From positions 1-5,782 of the forward strand of contig CAJLUP010000108.1 of the NCBI GenBank assembly GCA_905209865.1: a stretch of 5,782 nt of DNA. Direction: 5' to 3'. Shown here piece after piece: positions 5,751-5,782 of the stretch. The stretch's first letter is position 1; each line of letters opens with the position of its first letter. The stretch is from an uncultured Lachnospiraceae bacterium. Its GTDB lineage: Bacteria > Bacillota > Clostridia > Lachnospirales > Lachnospiraceae. The position numbers and the translations under genes were made by a program. The notes under the pieces are model-generated. The model searched no databases. It was given only the letters and a program-made list of their open reading frames with translations, and had not been told where the DNA came from.

Positions 5751-5782
5751 ATGGAAGAAAAATTAAAATTTCTAAAAAGAAA
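5751..5782 (+). CDS. Start of an unidentified gene, cut by the window end
   Basis: An ATG with a strong ribosome binding site opens a frame reading MEEKLKFLKR before the window ends. Ten residues, rich in Lys and Glu, are too few to assign a family. The gene lies beyond the mod operon terminator and behind a structured leader, so it is probably a separate transcription unit. No convincing -35/-10 pair was found; an AT-rich stretch at about 5705-5720 is the only weak candidate for a -10 region. Confidence 0.6.
   Translation, partial: MEEKLKFLKR

Noticed and set aside
1..5782. CRISPR array, insertion sequence, tRNA or rRNA
   Set aside because: No regularly spaced repeats, transposase, terminal inverted repeats or RNA gene signatures were seen.

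Overview
The window looks like part of a Firmicutes (Clostridia, probably Lachnospiraceae-type) chromosome. The evidence is strong AGGAGG-type ribosome binding sites, moderate base composition with A-rich coding strands, a lipoprotein signal on the binding protein, and gene families typical of anaerobic gut clostridia. All recognisable genes lie on the + strand. The taxonomic call is inference from style, not from a marker gene.

Positions 1-2716 hold the end of a gene set associated with selenium-dependent molybdenum hydroxylases. It starts with the C-terminal part of a dihydropyrimidinase/hydantoinase-like amidohydrolase (hydA/hyuA type). Next come the P-loop accessory protein YqeC and a two-domain protein that joins YqeB to a MocA/YgfJ-type nucleotidyltransferase. 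The first two genes are 1 nt apart, and the second and third overlap, so they look translationally coupled. In E. coli the same families (ygeZ/hyuA, yqeB, yqeC, ygfJ/mocA) sit beside ssnA, ygfK and xdhD, in a region linked to purine and nitrogen-heterocycle catabolism. The hydroxylase itself is not in this window.

Positions 2782-5529 encode a complete molybdate ABC importer: the lipoprotein ModA, the permease ModB and the ATPase ModC. No terminator is visible between the yqeB-mocA gene and modA, so the importer may be read from the same transcript. The combined logic would be molybdate import (ModABC), nucleotide addition to the pterin cofactor (MocA domain), hydroxylase maturation (YqeB/YqeC), and ring opening of a cyclic amide or ureide by the amidohydrolase.

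Positions 5530-5750 are non-coding. They contain a strong intrinsic terminator hairpin closing the mod operon. A second stretch (5629-5708) follows, with a 9-bp outer stem enclosing two hairpins, the second followed by TTTT. It lies just upstream of a new gene that starts at 5751 with a near-ideal ribosome binding site and runs off the window. That structured leader is the least explained element here. The rest resembles a known system, with the YqeB-MocA domain fusion as its most notable protein feature.
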